A stretch of DNA of 41,395 bases. Source: Lachnospiraceae bacterium. Lineage in GTDB: Bacteria; Bacillota; Clostridia; Lachnospirales; Lachnospiraceae. The notes beneath the pieces were generated by a model that saw only the letters and a list, made by a program, of their open reading frames with translations, searched no databases and was not told the origin of the DNA. The stretch spans positions 1 to 41,395 of the forward strand of contig JAFXCD010000024.1 in NCBI GenBank assembly GCA_017521605.1, written 5' to 3'. This document shows positions 13,772 through 22,461 of the stretch, in pieces (positions within the stretch are counted from its first letter, which is position 1; each line of letters opens with the position of its first letter). The translations under genes and the position numbers were made by a program.

Positions 13772-16246
13772 ATGAAGAGTATTAGTTTGGATGAAAAATG
13801 GAGATTTAGAAGAAGTTTTTTGGATTCCGTGGGAATGTTGTCACAAGACTTAGGTGTAGAGGTGAATCTTCCTCATGACGGAATGATTGGAACGCCTGTA
13901 TCGCCGGATGCACCTGCTAAGTCGGATAGTGGATATTTTGTAGGTGGGTTGACCAATTATACCAAATATGTTTTGATTCCTAAGGAATGGGAAAATGATT
14001 GCGTGGGATTAAAATTTGATGGAGTTATGATGAATGCTACGGTCGAGATAAACGGTTGTAAGGTAGGTCTTCAGCATTATGGTTACGTACCATTCTATGT
14101 AGATTTAACTAATTATGTGACTTTTGGAGAAGAGAACCGTATTACGATTAATCTCAATACAAGTATGCAAACCAATTCACGTTGGTATACCGGGTCAGGA
14201 TTGTTTCGAGGGGTAAAGCTCTGCCATGGCCCAAGAGTACATATTGTCACGGATGGAGTAGTTGTAAATACGAAGGAAGTGGCGGATGGATATGCCTTCT
14301 TAGAAGCACAGGTGGAAGTAGAAAATGCCACATTGGAAAACAGACTGGTGGAAGTATCAATATTGATTTCAGAAGAGGGAGAAAAGGAGATTCTGACTAA
14401 AACAAAACGTGTGATACAGATTAATCCCGGCAAGAAAGAAATTGCAAGAATCGACCTTCATCTGAAGAATCCAAAACTTTGGAATGTGCAAGAACCTAAT
14501 TTGTATCAGGTTAAGGTTCTGGCTAAGGATTTGGGAGTATATCGTACCCATTTTGAGAAAGCTGAGCATTTTTACGTGGATGAAGCAATGACTCTGTTGG
14601 GGATTCGTACCATTACTGCAGATGCAGTTCGTGGTCTAAGAATTAATGGGAAAGAAGTAAAATTGAAAGGTGGTTGTTTGCATCATGATAATGGATTACT
14701 GGGGGCGGTGAGCCTTTATGAGATGGAAGCAAGAAAGATAAAGAAATTAAAGGAAGTAGGCTTTAATGCCATCCGTACTGCTCACAATCCACCCTCTGCA
14801 GCACTGATTGAGGCATGTGACCGTCTGGGAATGTATGTGTTTGATGAGGCTTTCGATGCTTGGGGCATGGGTAAACGCGGAGGTGATTATAACCAATATT
14901 TTGCAACAGATTGGGAAAAGGATATCACCGCTTTAGTAAGAAGAGACAGGTCCCATCCTTCCGTTATTATCTGGTCCACCGGAAACGAAATCCCGGAAAG
15001 AGGAGGGCTTGGAAACGGATATACTCTGGCTACACAGCTTGCTGAAACAATTCGTAAGCTGGACGGGACCAGACCTGTCAGCAATGGAATTTGTACCCTT
15101 TGGAGTGGTTTGGATGATGCACTGGCAACGGGGCGTAATCAGGAGCAGAATGCTTCTGAGGAACAGTCTTCTGTTATGTGGGAAAACATTACGGAGCCCT
15201 TTACTAATGGATTAGATATTGTGGGATACAATTATATGGAAGACAATTATGAGAAGGACCATGAAATGTTCCCAGAAAGAGTTATACTGGGTTCAGAGAA
15301 TTTTGCCAAGGAAATCGGCTATCGCTGGCCCTTAGTAGAGCGCCTTCCTTATGTCATAGGTGATTTTACTTGGACAGCTTGGGATTATCTGGGAGAAGCC
15401 GGAATCGGAAAAGCAGTATATGTAGATGCTGAAGATTCATTGGTACAAAAAGGAACATGGTCATTGATGCCACCATCAGGGTCTCCGTTTCCATGGAGAA
15501 CAGCCAATGATGCAGATTTTGACATTATGGGACATATGCTTCCGCAAGGAGCTTACAGAAGTGTTGTTTGGGGAAGTAACAAAACGTATCTTTTTACCTT
15601 ACATCCGACGACTTTTCATAAGGTTGAGATGATGACTATGTGGGGATTCCCGGCAGTTCTTTCCTGCTGGAATTATGCCGGTTATGAAGGCGAGCCCATA
15701 GAATTGGTTGTTTATTCCAATGCTGAAGAGGTAGAAGTGCTTATAAACGGGAAGTCTATCGGAAGAAAGTCAGTTTGTATGGAAAGACCTATGCCGAATT
15801 CTGTACATTTTAAAACCGTTTATGAGCCCGGAAAAGTGGAGGCTGTAAGTTACTGTGGTGGCAAAGAAATTAGCAGGGATGTACTGGTGACCGCTGGAGA
15901 GCCGGCTGGGATTGATTTGATTCCGGAAAAATTGGAAATGAGAGCAGATGGACATGACCTTATCTGCCTGAACGTGGAAATCAGGGATAAGGAAGGTTGC
16001 TTAGTGCCGGATGCATCTGTTCCGATAAAAGCAGAAGTATACGGATGTGCAGTACTTGCCGGTTTTGGTTCTGCGAATCCGGTGACAGATGAGGATTATA
16101 CGGATGATTTCACGGTAAGTTACAGAGGTCGTGCCATGGCTATAATACGTTCCGGTTACGAAAGTGGAAGCGTTAATGTCAAGGTGTCAGCAGAGGGTAT
16201 GGAATCTGTGCAGGTAGAGCTACAGGTAATTGGCACCGGCAATTAA
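13772..16246 (+). CDS. Glycoside hydrolase family 2 beta-galactosidase-type enzyme
   Basis: An 824-residue GH2 protein. The N-terminus is a jelly-roll sugar-binding domain (VNLPHDGMI, SDSGYFVGGL), followed by an Ig-like domain and a TIM barrel starting near residue 285. The barrel carries FNAIRTAHNPPS and the acid/base Glu in STGNEIPE (E406); the probable nucleophile is the Glu of LGSENF (E509). C-terminal beta-sandwich modules (DUF4982-like, then a bacterial Ig-like region) complete a common architecture. There is no signal peptide, so it acts on imported oligosaccharides. Specificity (galactoside, glucuronide, fucoside) cannot be fixed by eye. The ATG at 13772 after GGGAGGAA is preferred over a GTG at 13748. 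It is transcribed alone from the repeated leader. Confidence 0.9.
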   Translation: MKSISLDEKWRFRRSFLDSVGMLSQDLGVEVNLPHDGMIGTPVSPDAPAKSDSGYFVGGLTNYTKYVLIPKEWENDCVGLKFDGVMMNATVEINGCKVGLQHYGYVPFYVDLTNYVTFGEENRITINLNTSMQTNSRWYTGSGLFRGVKLCHGPRVHIVTDGVVVNTKEVADGYAFLEAQVEVENATLENRLVEVSILISEEGEKEILTKTKRVIQINPGKKEIARIDLHLKNPKLWNVQEPNLYQVKVLAKDLGVYRTHFEKAEHFYVDEAMTLLGIRTITADAVRGLRINGKEVKLKGGCLHHDNGLLGAVSLYEMEARKIKKLKEVGFNAIRTAHNPPSAALIEACDRLGMYVFDEAFDAWGMGKRGGDYNQYFATDWEKDITALVRRDRSHPSVIIWSTGNEIPERGGLGNGYTLATQLAETIRKLDGTRPVSNGICTLWSGLDDALATGRNQEQNASEEQSSVMWENITEPFTNGLDIVGYNYMEDNYEKDHEMFPERVILGSENFAKEIGYRWPLVERLPYVIGDFTWTAWDYLGEAGIGKAVYVDAEDSLVQKGTWSLMPPSGSPFPWRTANDADFDIMGHMLPQGAYRSVVWGSNKTYLFTLHPTTFHKVEMMTMWGFPAVLSCWNYAGYEGEPIELVVYSNAEEVEVLINGKSIGRKSVCMERPMPNSVHFKTVYEPGKVEAVSYCGGKEISRDVLVTAGEPAGIDLIPEKLEMRADGHDLICLNVEIRDKEGCLVPDASVPIKAEVYGCAVLAGFGSANPVTDEDYTDDFTVSYRGRAMAIIRSGYESGSVNVKVSAEGMESVQVELQVIGTGN

Positions 16247-16260
16247 GAAGAATGGTGTGT

Positions 16261-16293
16261 AGGGAATCCAATCTGTGGTTGGATTCCCTTTAA
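16261..16293 (+). terminator. Rho-independent terminator of the GH2 gene
   Basis: A perfect 11-bp stem AGGGAATCCAA/TTGGATTCCCT (16261-16271/16279-16289) with a 7-base loop, followed by TTTAAAA. Confidence 0.85.
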
Positions 16294-16382
16294 AATGTTC
16301 AAACCAACGCGTTATTGTTTTTGTGTGCCTGAAGACACTAAGTCTACTTTCCGTAGGTAGTAAAATAATCCTCTTACAGTTA

Positions 16383-16391
16383 TGATATAAA
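16383..16391 (+). promoter_or_regulatory. Extended -10 promoter of the XRE-SOR gene
   Basis: TG at 16383-16384, one base, TATAAA at 16386-16391. It lies only 19 bases before the ATG at 16410, so the leader is very short but includes ACGGAGGTGA. Confidence 0.55.
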
Positions 16392-16409
16392 TACGGAGGT
16401 GACAAAAAG

Positions 16410-17087
16410 ATGAATCAATATGTTACAGGAGCAGTTATCAAAGAATTGCGTGAAAAGAAAAATATGACCCAGGCAGAATTCGCTCAAAGGTTATGCGTTT
16501 CGGCTAAAACCATATCAAAATGGGAGACTGCAAAAGGGTATCCGGATATTTCTTTGTTGGAACCCATTGCAAGTGTTTTGGGAGTTTCTGTTACGGAGCT
16601 TATTTCTGGAAATACAGTCAGTAACGGAAATGTGTCTGCGAATATACTACGTTCGAAATTTTATGTGTGTCCGGTTTGTGGAAATATCGTACATAGCATG
16701 GGCGAATCAGTAATTCAATGTCATGGAATATTGCTTACACCATGCCAGGCGGAAGAAACCGACGAGAAGCATATGATATTTGTGGAACGAGTTGAAGATG
16801 AATATTATGTTCGCATAGAGCATGAAATGACCAAACAGCACTATATCACTTTTGTTGCGACATTGTCTGCAGATAAGTTGCAGATGATAAAGCTTTATCC
16901 GGAAGGAAATGCAGAAGCACGATTTAAGATAAATGGAGTGAAAAGGATACTATTTTATTGTAATAGAGATGGCTTATTTACTATAAATGTGATGAAAGGA
17001 ATTGATGATAAGCAAGCGTCCTATGATGATGTGGAAGAATGTCGGGCATTGGAACTGACAGCAGAGAAACTATTTAAAATATTATAA
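16410..17087 (+). CDS. XRE regulator fused to a superoxide-reductase-like domain
   Basis: A 225-residue protein. Residues 7-65 are an XRE helix-turn-helix (MTQAEFAQRLCVSAKTISKWE). Residues 84-225 resemble desulfoferrodoxin/superoxide reductase: a rubredoxin-like start (CPVCGN at 87-92, then C104-H105) and the Ig-like core with HEMTKQHYITFV (His138 and His144) and FYCNRDG (Cys184). In active superoxide reductases the last motif is CNxHG, supplying Cys and His to the iron; here the His position is Asp. The enzyme site is therefore probably altered or lost and the domain may act as a metal or redox sensor. That role is inference. It is transcribed on its own, between the GH2 and GH120 genes. Confidence 0.82.
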   Translation: MNQYVTGAVIKELREKKNMTQAEFAQRLCVSAKTISKWETAKGYPDISLLEPIASVLGVSVTELISGNTVSNGNVSANILRSKFYVCPVCGNIVHSMGESVIQCHGILLTPCQAEETDEKHMIFVERVEDEYYVRIEHEMTKQHYITFVATLSADKLQMIKLYPEGNAEARFKINGVKRILFYCNRDGLFTINVMKGIDDKQASYDDVEECRALELTAEKLFKIL

Positions 17088-17124
17088 AAAACTACAGTTT
17101 GAGGTATCGCTACATATTATTCTG

Positions 17125-17192
17125 TGTTATAATAAAATATATGCAAAACCTTGATGAATCGTGAATTTAGAATAAGGTGATTCATGACAAGG
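17125..17192 (+). promoter_or_regulatory. Extended -10 promoter and leader hairpin of GH120
   Basis: TG at 17125-17126 and TATAAT at 17128-17133. Sixteen bases downstream, CCTTGATGAATC (17149-17160) pairs with GATTCAT plus CAAGG (17179-17192) as 12 bp interrupted by a 2-base bulge. Its position just after the transcription start suits an operator or a 5' stabilising hairpin. No T run follows. Confidence 0.6.
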
Positions 17193-17239
17193 AGAGGCAT
17201 AAATGTATTGAGAGTGGAAGGAATCGTTAGGAGGAATTT

Positions 17240-19270
17240 ATGGAGTATCATGTGGCGAAAACAGGAAATGACGGGGCACAAGGAACCCAAGAACAGCCCT
17301 TTTTGACTATTTCTAAAGCAGCACAGGTGGCTGTGGCCGGGGATGTGGTTATGGTACATGCAGGTGTGTACAGAGAGTGGGTAAGCCCGGTAAATGGTGG
17401 AACAGAGGATGCAAGAATTGTGTATCAGTCCGTAGGTGATGGGGAAGTAGTGATTACCGGTGCGGAACAGTTGAAAGATTGGAAAAAGGTCGATGGTCAG
17501 GTATGGACTGCAGAAGTAGATAACAGTATCTTTACGGTACGAAATCCCTTCAAGGAAGATTTGGCCGGAGACTGGTTGTTTAAGGGCGCATTTGTGCCTC
17601 ATTTGGGTGATGTATACTTGAACGACATGCCAATGTATGAAGCGGCATCTGTAGAAAAGTTGTTGGAACCTGAGGTTTGGCCGGATGCCAAGTATGCAGA
17701 AGAGTCTAAGTTGGTATGGTATGCGGAAGTTGGAGAAGAGACTACCAAGTTTTGGGCGAATTTTGGTGATGTAGATCCCAGAGAGGAAAATGTAGAAATT
17801 GTTGTACGTCCTTTCTGTTTCTGGCCGGAGAAGACAGGGCTTAATTATATTACCGTGAAAGGTTTTACTATTTGTAAGGCAGCACCTCAATGGGCACCTC
17901 CAACTGCATTGCAGGAAGGTATGATTGGACCTCATTGGAGTAAGGGCTGGATTATTGAAGATAATGAGGTTTTTGGTACAAAATGTGTTGGTATCAGTTT
18001 GGGCAAGGATTTGGATGAGGGACACAGCAGAGGACCTAAAGGTAAGGATAAGTTTGGTACCCAGAGAGAACAGGAAGTGATTTTTCATGCTTTACAAGGC
18101 AACTGGCACAAGGATAATATTGGTAGTCATATTGTGCGGAACAATATTATTCACGATTGCGAGCAGGCCGGAGTGGTAGGTCATTTGGGTGGTGCATTTA
18201 GTACCATTGAAGGTAATACCATCTACCATATTCATCATAAGATGATATTTCATGGTGCAGAAGTGGCAGGCATCAAGCTACATGCATCTCTGGATACGCA
18301 AATTATTAATAATAAGATATATGGCTGTTATCGTGCTATTTGGCTGGATTGGCAGGCACAGGGCACCAGAATAAGCAGGAACGTTTTTTTTGACAACAAA
18401 TCAGAGGATTTCTTCGTAGAGGTATGCCACGGTCCTTATTTGGTGGATCACAATCTGTTCCTGTCCAAGATGAATTTTAGAAATTTGGCACAAGGTGGTG
18501 CTTTTGTACATAATCTTTTTGCCGGAAGAATGGTACTGCGTGAGGAACTGTCCAGATGGACTCCTTATCATTTCGCACATGAAACAGCAGTAGCCGGTTA
18601 TAACAATTTTACAGGTGGTGATGACCGTTATGTAAATAACCTGTTCCTGTTTGATGGCGATGAAGACAAGTCTGTTAAGCCTATGACTTTCTTTGAGCAT
18701 TTGCCTCTGCCTCCTCGTAAGGAGAATAAGGAGAAGGGTCAGATTATGGATGGTGTGCCGGATGATTCTGTTTGTTATCTCTATCCTTCAGGACTTTCTG
18801 CTTATGATAAATATCCTAATGGTACCGAGAAGAAGCCTTGGGAGTATACTGAGGAAGAACGTAAGGAAAGAATGGAAAAGTATGGAAATATTTATCCGTT
18901 AGGGCGATGGGCGATTCCTGTAAAGATTAAGGGAAATGCTTACTTTGGCGGTGCGGAAGGTAGTGCGCATGAGCCGGAAGCAAAGGTTTGTGCAGAGGTA
19001 GGTATTACTGTGGAACTTTCTGAAAAGAAGGATAAGGTATCTATATGTATCAAAAATCCGGAACTTCTTGGAGGTGAAGGTTCTGAGCTTCTGTCCGCTG
19101 ATACTCTAGGCGAATCCTATCATGCGGAAATGGCTTATGAGAATCCGGACGGAACCAATATTGTATTTGATACGGACTTTTTCGGAAAGAAGCGTCCTAC
19201 AGGCAATGTAACACCGGGACCTTTTGAAGTGATGGGTGTGGAAGAAATGGAAAAAGAGTTTGTGCTATAA
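17240..19270 (+). CDS. Glycoside hydrolase family 120 beta-xylosidase
   Basis: A 676-residue right-handed beta-helix protein that matches from end to end what I recall of the GH120 beta-xylosidase of Thermoanaerobacterium (MEYHVAKTG start, AGDVVMVHAGVYREWV, PWAPPTA-like segment, WSKGWIIEDN, VGHLGG, AGIKLHA). The nucleophile Asp is in IWLDWQAQGTR (D370) and the acid/base Glu in FVEVCHGPYLVDHN (E394), 24 residues apart against 23 in that enzyme. It releases xylose from the non-reducing end of xylo-oligosaccharides. There is no signal peptide, so it is cytoplasmic. The ATG at 17240 follows TTAGGAGGAATTT. The PfkB kinase 129 bases downstream may share the pathway, although a terminator-like hairpin lies between. 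Confidence 0.9.
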   Translation: MEYHVAKTGNDGAQGTQEQPFLTISKAAQVAVAGDVVMVHAGVYREWVSPVNGGTEDARIVYQSVGDGEVVITGAEQLKDWKKVDGQVWTAEVDNSIFTVRNPFKEDLAGDWLFKGAFVPHLGDVYLNDMPMYEAASVEKLLEPEVWPDAKYAEESKLVWYAEVGEETTKFWANFGDVDPREENVEIVVRPFCFWPEKTGLNYITVKGFTICKAAPQWAPPTALQEGMIGPHWSKGWIIEDNEVFGTKCVGISLGKDLDEGHSRGPKGKDKFGTQREQEVIFHALQGNWHKDNIGSHIVRNNIIHDCEQAGVVGHLGGAFSTIEGNTIYHIHHKMIFHGAEVAGIKLHASLDTQIINNKIYGCYRAIWLDWQAQGTRISRNVFFDNKSEDFFVEVCHGPYLVDHNLFLSKMNFRNLAQGGAFVHNLFAGRMVLREELSRWTPYHFAHETAVAGYNNFTGGDDRYVNNLFLFDGDEDKSVKPMTFFEHLPLPPRKENKEKGQIMDGVPDDSVCYLYPSGLSAYDKYPNGTEKKPWEYTEEERKERMEKYGNIYPLGRWAIPVKIKGNAYFGGAEGSAHEPEAKVCAEVGITVELSEKKDKVSICIKNPELLGGEGSELLSADTLGESYHAEMAYENPDGTNIVFDTDFFGKKRPTGNVTPGPFEVMGVEEMEKEFVL

Positions 19271-19310
19271 AACCTATTTAGAAAAAGTTTTATTGTACTT
19301 AAGTTAAGTG

Positions 19311-19345
19311 GACTGAATTCGTATGATACCGAATTCAGTCTTCTT
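19311..19345 (+). terminator. Hairpin terminator after GH120
   Basis: An 11-bp stem GACTGAATTCG/CGAATTCAGTC (19311-19321/19330-19340) followed by TTCTT. The T run is weak, so read-through to the kinase gene is possible. Confidence 0.7.
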
Positions 19346-19399
19346 GAGATATGGGAATTTAGGACTTTTTAGATACACAAAAATAAGAGAGGTATTTCT

Positions 19400-20308
19400 A
19401 TGAGTTATGAGGTATATTTGCACGGACAGATTTTGGGAACACATTCTTTCTGGCTAAAAGGAGAGTTTGTACAGCCGGATGAGTATGCAGAGATTCGGAA
19501 AAAATATTTCCTACCTGGTGGTGAAACCGGCACGGCAGCGACGGTATTGGCTTCTTTGGGAGCGCATGTGAAGATGGATGGTACTCATATTGGTACTCAG
19601 GTGGCACCGCTGTTAAAGGAGTTTTATAAGGATAAGACAGTAGATATGTCTTCTATTTATTTTGACCCGGAATATGAAGGTTTGATGGATTATGTGGTGA
19701 TTGCAGGATTGGTCCGTTCACCAATGGGATTCTTTCAGACCCTTTATGAGAGTGGTGAGAAGCGGTGGAATATGCCGAAGGAAGAGGATATCGCAGGATG
19801 TAAGGTGGCAGGAATTGACCCATATTTTCAGGAGGAAACTCAAGCGGCAGCAGAGTTGTGTGTAAAGCATAAGAAGCCTTATGTAACTATTGATAGCAGA
19901 CATGACAGCTATTTACATCAGAATTGTGCTGTGAATGTGGTGTCTAAGGAATGCACTCATAGGTATCAGGAAGAAGGCTATAGCAGGGAAGAGATTTTTC
20001 AGAAGCTGGTTGAGACCACAGAAGGTCTTGTGGTAATTACCTCTGGTGAGAAGGATATGTTATATGGCAGAAAAGGACAGCCAATGAAACGTATGAAGCC
20101 TTTTTCGGTGGAGGTAAAGAGTACGTTAGGTGCTGGTGATACTTTTAAAGCAGGCTGTATTTATGGTTTGCTGAAAGGTTTGACAGATGAGGAACTGGTA
20201 CAGTTTGCAAGTGCCTGCTCAGCAATTGCTATTTCCAGATTTCCTTTGCCTTTAAATCCGCCTACCTTGGAGGAAGTGAACTCATTGTTGGAGAAAGGAA
20301 AGCTGTAA
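19400..20308 (+). CDS. PfkB/ribokinase-family sugar kinase
   Basis: A 302-residue carbohydrate kinase. The N-terminal signature is near residue 40 (PGGETGTAATVLASLG), where the Gly-Gly pair contacts the sugar. The C-terminal signature STLGAGDTFKAGCIYGLLKG contains the catalytic Asp at 247 and the anion hole of the ATP site. It phosphorylates a sugar or sugar-derived compound in the cytoplasm; the substrate is uncertain because the N-terminal region differs from ribokinase and fructokinase. It follows the beta-xylosidase and is separated by only 19 bases from the HTH-ParB-like gene, so it may lead that transcript. AAGAGAGGTATTTCT provides the ribosome site. Confidence 0.88.
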   Translation: MSYEVYLHGQILGTHSFWLKGEFVQPDEYAEIRKKYFLPGGETGTAATVLASLGAHVKMDGTHIGTQVAPLLKEFYKDKTVDMSSIYFDPEYEGLMDYVVIAGLVRSPMGFFQTLYESGEKRWNMPKEEDIAGCKVAGIDPYFQEETQAAAELCVKHKKPYVTIDSRHDSYLHQNCAVNVVSKECTHRYQEEGYSREEIFQKLVETTEGLVVITSGEKDMLYGRKGQPMKRMKPFSVEVKSTLGAGDTFKAGCIYGLLKGLTDEELVQFASACSAIAISRFPLPLNPPTLEEVNSLLEKGKL

Positions 20309-20327
20309 TAAATTTTGGAGAAGACTC

Positions 20328-21068
20328 ATGAATTATTTAAATGCAAAAGAAGTGCTTCCACCGGAGCTTTTTCGGGAAATTCAAAAGTATGCAGGCGGTA
20401 ATTTGTTATATGTGCCCCTTGCAGAGGAAAAAGAGAAGCATTGGGGCGAGGTGTCCGGACAGAAACTGTATTACAAAAAGCGGAATCGAATGATACAGAA
20501 TAAGTTTTTATATGGGGTATCGGTAGCTGAATTGGCAAAGGAATATGCATTGTCCTCAGAAACCATAAAGAAGATTGTATATGAGAAGCAAGGAAGAGAA
20601 GAACTGCAATTTTCACCGGGGGTACAATCTGCCAAGGAATACAATGAAAATAATATGTTGGAAGAATGGATTCATACATACCTTTTGTTTGAACGAAAAA
20701 ATAAGGTGTTTTCCGATGGATTGCATTTAGAAAAGCGATATTATTTGGGACCTTTGGCTATGCCTCTTTCCATGTTCGTACGAAGTAGTGGACCGGAGGA
20801 GGGAATTAAGTGGCAGGTACATCCGGTGGTATTTGAGGATAGAGTGAATACATGGAGAGAAAAGATTCAAAAGGAGGAAATTCTGCCGCCGGTAATTGTA
20901 GGCTATGCGGGGGGAGAATTTGAGATTAATTGTAATAATCCCTTGTTTGAAGCCTTGCTGCGGGAAGGAGTAACCTATTTTCCGGTGATTATGTGGACAA
21001 CCAAGAAGGATGATTATGAGGATTTTGTTAGTAAGTATGCACCATATACCGAGTTCGTTTTAAAATAA
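20328..21068 (+). CDS. HTH (Mor/CD3324-like) protein fused to a ParB-like domain
   Basis: A 246-residue protein. Residues 1-88 (MNYLNAKEVLPPELFREIQK onward, HTH at GVSVAELAKEYALSSETIKK) match the small Mor/CD3324-type helix-turn-helix proteins of clostridia. Residues 110-235 align with most of the protein at 22012: EEWIHTYLLFERKNKVFSDG, then EKRYYLG, PPVIVGYAGGEFEI and FPVIMWTT have counterparts in order there. The ParB-like catalytic loop, DGRHR in the paralogue, is replaced by CNNPL at 202-206, so this copy is probably not catalytic. Inference: a DNA-binding partner or sensor for the active paralogue. It starts 19 bases after the kinase gene. Confidence 0.75.
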   Translation: MNYLNAKEVLPPELFREIQKYAGGNLLYVPLAEEKEKHWGEVSGQKLYYKKRNRMIQNKFLYGVSVAELAKEYALSSETIKKIVYEKQGREELQFSPGVQSAKEYNENNMLEEWIHTYLLFERKNKVFSDGLHLEKRYYLGPLAMPLSMFVRSSGPEEGIKWQVHPVVFEDRVNTWREKIQKEEILPPVIVGYAGGEFEINCNNPLFEALLREGVTYFPVIMWTTKKDDYEDFVSKYAPYTEFVLK

Positions 21069-21096
21069 AGTCGGTATATGGGGAGTTGCGATTCTA

Positions 21097-21142
21097 TGGT
21101 AAAATATGATGACACAGAATGTCAGAAGAGCTTCTGTGTCAT
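21097..21142 (+). promoter_or_regulatory. Extended -10 promoter with a hairpin at the transcription start
   Basis: TG at 21097-21098 and TAAAAT at 21100-21105. The perfect 11-bp inverted repeat ATGACACAGAA/TTCTGTGTCAT (21109-21119/21132-21142) begins about where transcription should start and is followed by GTTTATTTATT. It may act as an operator, a 5' RNA cap-hairpin, or a terminator for the upstream gene. Confidence 0.55.
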
Positions 21143-21170
21143 GTTTATTTATTAAAGGTGGTATCATAGG

Positions 21171-21995
21171 ATGACTAGGGTTACGGTAAGAAATAATATA
21201 TTCCAGCATGTTCAGGTATTAAAGAATAATCGGAAAAAGAGGAAGCAATACCGGGAGTTTGTGGTAGAAGGGGTACGAAATATAAATGAAGCAGTAAAAA
21301 ATGGATGGAGAATACAGGCTTTTCTGTGTAAAGAAGGGAAGCTTTCCCAGTGGGCAGAAGAACTAATTGCTACAGTAGAAACAAAAGAAAATTATTGTTT
21401 TTCTAAAGACTTGATGGCGGAATTAAGTGGTAAGGAAGATACTTCTGAGTTAATGGCAATAGTGGAAATAAAGGACATTAGTCTTGACGAGCTGACACTT
21501 ACAAAAAATCCCTTCTTTGTACTGTTTGACCGCCCATCTAATAAAGGGAATTTGGGCTCCGTTATACGTTCTTGTGATGCTCTTGGGGTAGATGGACTTA
21601 TTATGACCGGACATGGAGTGGATTTGTATGAACCCGAGGTAATTGCAGCTTCTATGGGCTCCTTTTTTTCTTTGCCGGTTGTAAGAGTGGCTGAGTCAAA
21701 GGAACTGCAGGCATGGATATGTTCTATGAAAGAACAGTATGAAAGTTTTCGTATATATGGTTCGACTGCTCATCAGCAAAAAACAATTTATGAGCTGGAT
21801 TTTACTTGTCCCTTGTTGCTTTTTGTGGGAAATGAGACTAATGGGCTAAGCTTTGCGTATAAGGAGTTGAGCGATGAACTTTGTACCATACCCATGGATG
21901 AAACAGGTACAGCTTCATCATTCAATGTCAGTTGTGCGGCATCCATTATGATGTATGAGGTGTTACGGCAACGAAAGACACAGTCGAAAATATAG
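21171..21995 (+). CDS. TrmH/SpoU-family RNA 2'-O-methyltransferase
   Basis: A 274-residue knotted methyltransferase. The N-terminal region (residues 1-110, HVQVLKNNRKKRKQYREFVVEG) is the substrate-binding domain seen in rRNA guanosine methyltransferases. The catalytic SpoU domain has motif 1 (FDRPSNKGNLGSVIRSCDAL) with the conserved Asn and Arg, motif 2 (LLFVGNETNGLS) with the conserved Glu, and motif 3 (IPMDETGTASSFNVSCAASI), which makes the trefoil knot and SAM site. It probably methylates a ribose in rRNA or tRNA. Its neighbours on both sides are ParB-like paralogues; the next gene starts 16 bases after it. It has its own promoter and hairpin. The target nucleotide is unknown. Confidence 0.92.
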   Translation: MTRVTVRNNIFQHVQVLKNNRKKRKQYREFVVEGVRNINEAVKNGWRIQAFLCKEGKLSQWAEELIATVETKENYCFSKDLMAELSGKEDTSELMAIVEIKDISLDELTLTKNPFFVLFDRPSNKGNLGSVIRSCDALGVDGLIMTGHGVDLYEPEVIAASMGSFFSLPVVRVAESKELQAWICSMKEQYESFRIYGSTAHQQKTIYELDFTCPLLLFVGNETNGLSFAYKELSDELCTIPMDETGTASSFNVSCAASIMMYEVLRQRKTQSKI

Positions 21996-22011
21996 AAAGA
22001 GAGTGTTAAGT

Positions 22012-22461
22012 ATGATTTATGGAACGTTGACTTTGGCAAGGCAGTATGCTGAAGTGGGAAGAATAGATGAATGGTTGCAGAAATTTCTGCGTGCAGATGG
22101 AAAGAATCTGGCACTTGCAGATGGGATTTTAAAGGAAAAACGATACTATTTTGGATTGCAGGAGATTACTATTGCTTTACTTTCTGACATAAAATCAGGG
22201 GCACCGGAGTATTTGCATGCAGTAAATGATATTCAATACTTTTTTGAGGTGGTGGATAGGATGAAGGAAAGCCTGGCAGACGGTTGGGATGCGCCGCCGC
22301 TTATTGTGGAATATGTTTATGGAAAGTTTCAGGTGGATGATGGCAGACATAGGTTGGAAATGTATCGACAGTTGGGGATAGAAAAGGTCTGGGCAGTAGT
22401 ATGGACCACAGGAGAAGATAACAGGAAAACAGTTGAGAAGATTTTGGAGGAGAATTTATGA
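22012..22461 (+). CDS. ParB-like protein with an intact DGRHR motif
   Basis: A 149-residue protein. Its C-terminal part (APPLIVEYVYGKFQVDDGRHR, LEMYRQLGIEKVWAVVWTT) has the strand-motif-helix-strand pattern of ParB N-terminal/Srx-like domains, with DGRHR at 110-114 as the nucleotide-binding or catalytic loop. The rest aligns with the C-terminal domain of the gene at 20328. Known ParB/Srx-fold activities include CTP binding, nuclease, and ATP-dependent kinase reactions; which applies is not visible. The start at 22012 follows GAAAGAGAG; an in-frame ATG at 21955 inside the methyltransferase gene is unlikely. It overlaps the next gene by 4 bases (ATGA), so the two are translationally coupled. 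Confidence 0.75.
   Translation: MIYGTLTLARQYAEVGRIDEWLQKFLRADGKNLALADGILKEKRYYFGLQEITIALLSDIKSGAPEYLHAVNDIQYFFEVVDRMKESLADGWDAPPLIVEYVYGKFQVDDGRHRLEMYRQLGIEKVWAVVWTTGEDNRKTVEKILEENL

Noticed and set aside
17117-18088. A 323-codon open frame on the - strand
   Set aside because: It lies almost entirely antisense to the GH120 beta-xylosidase, whose motifs are clear; the product is Cys/His/Phe-rich nonsense with no ribosome site.
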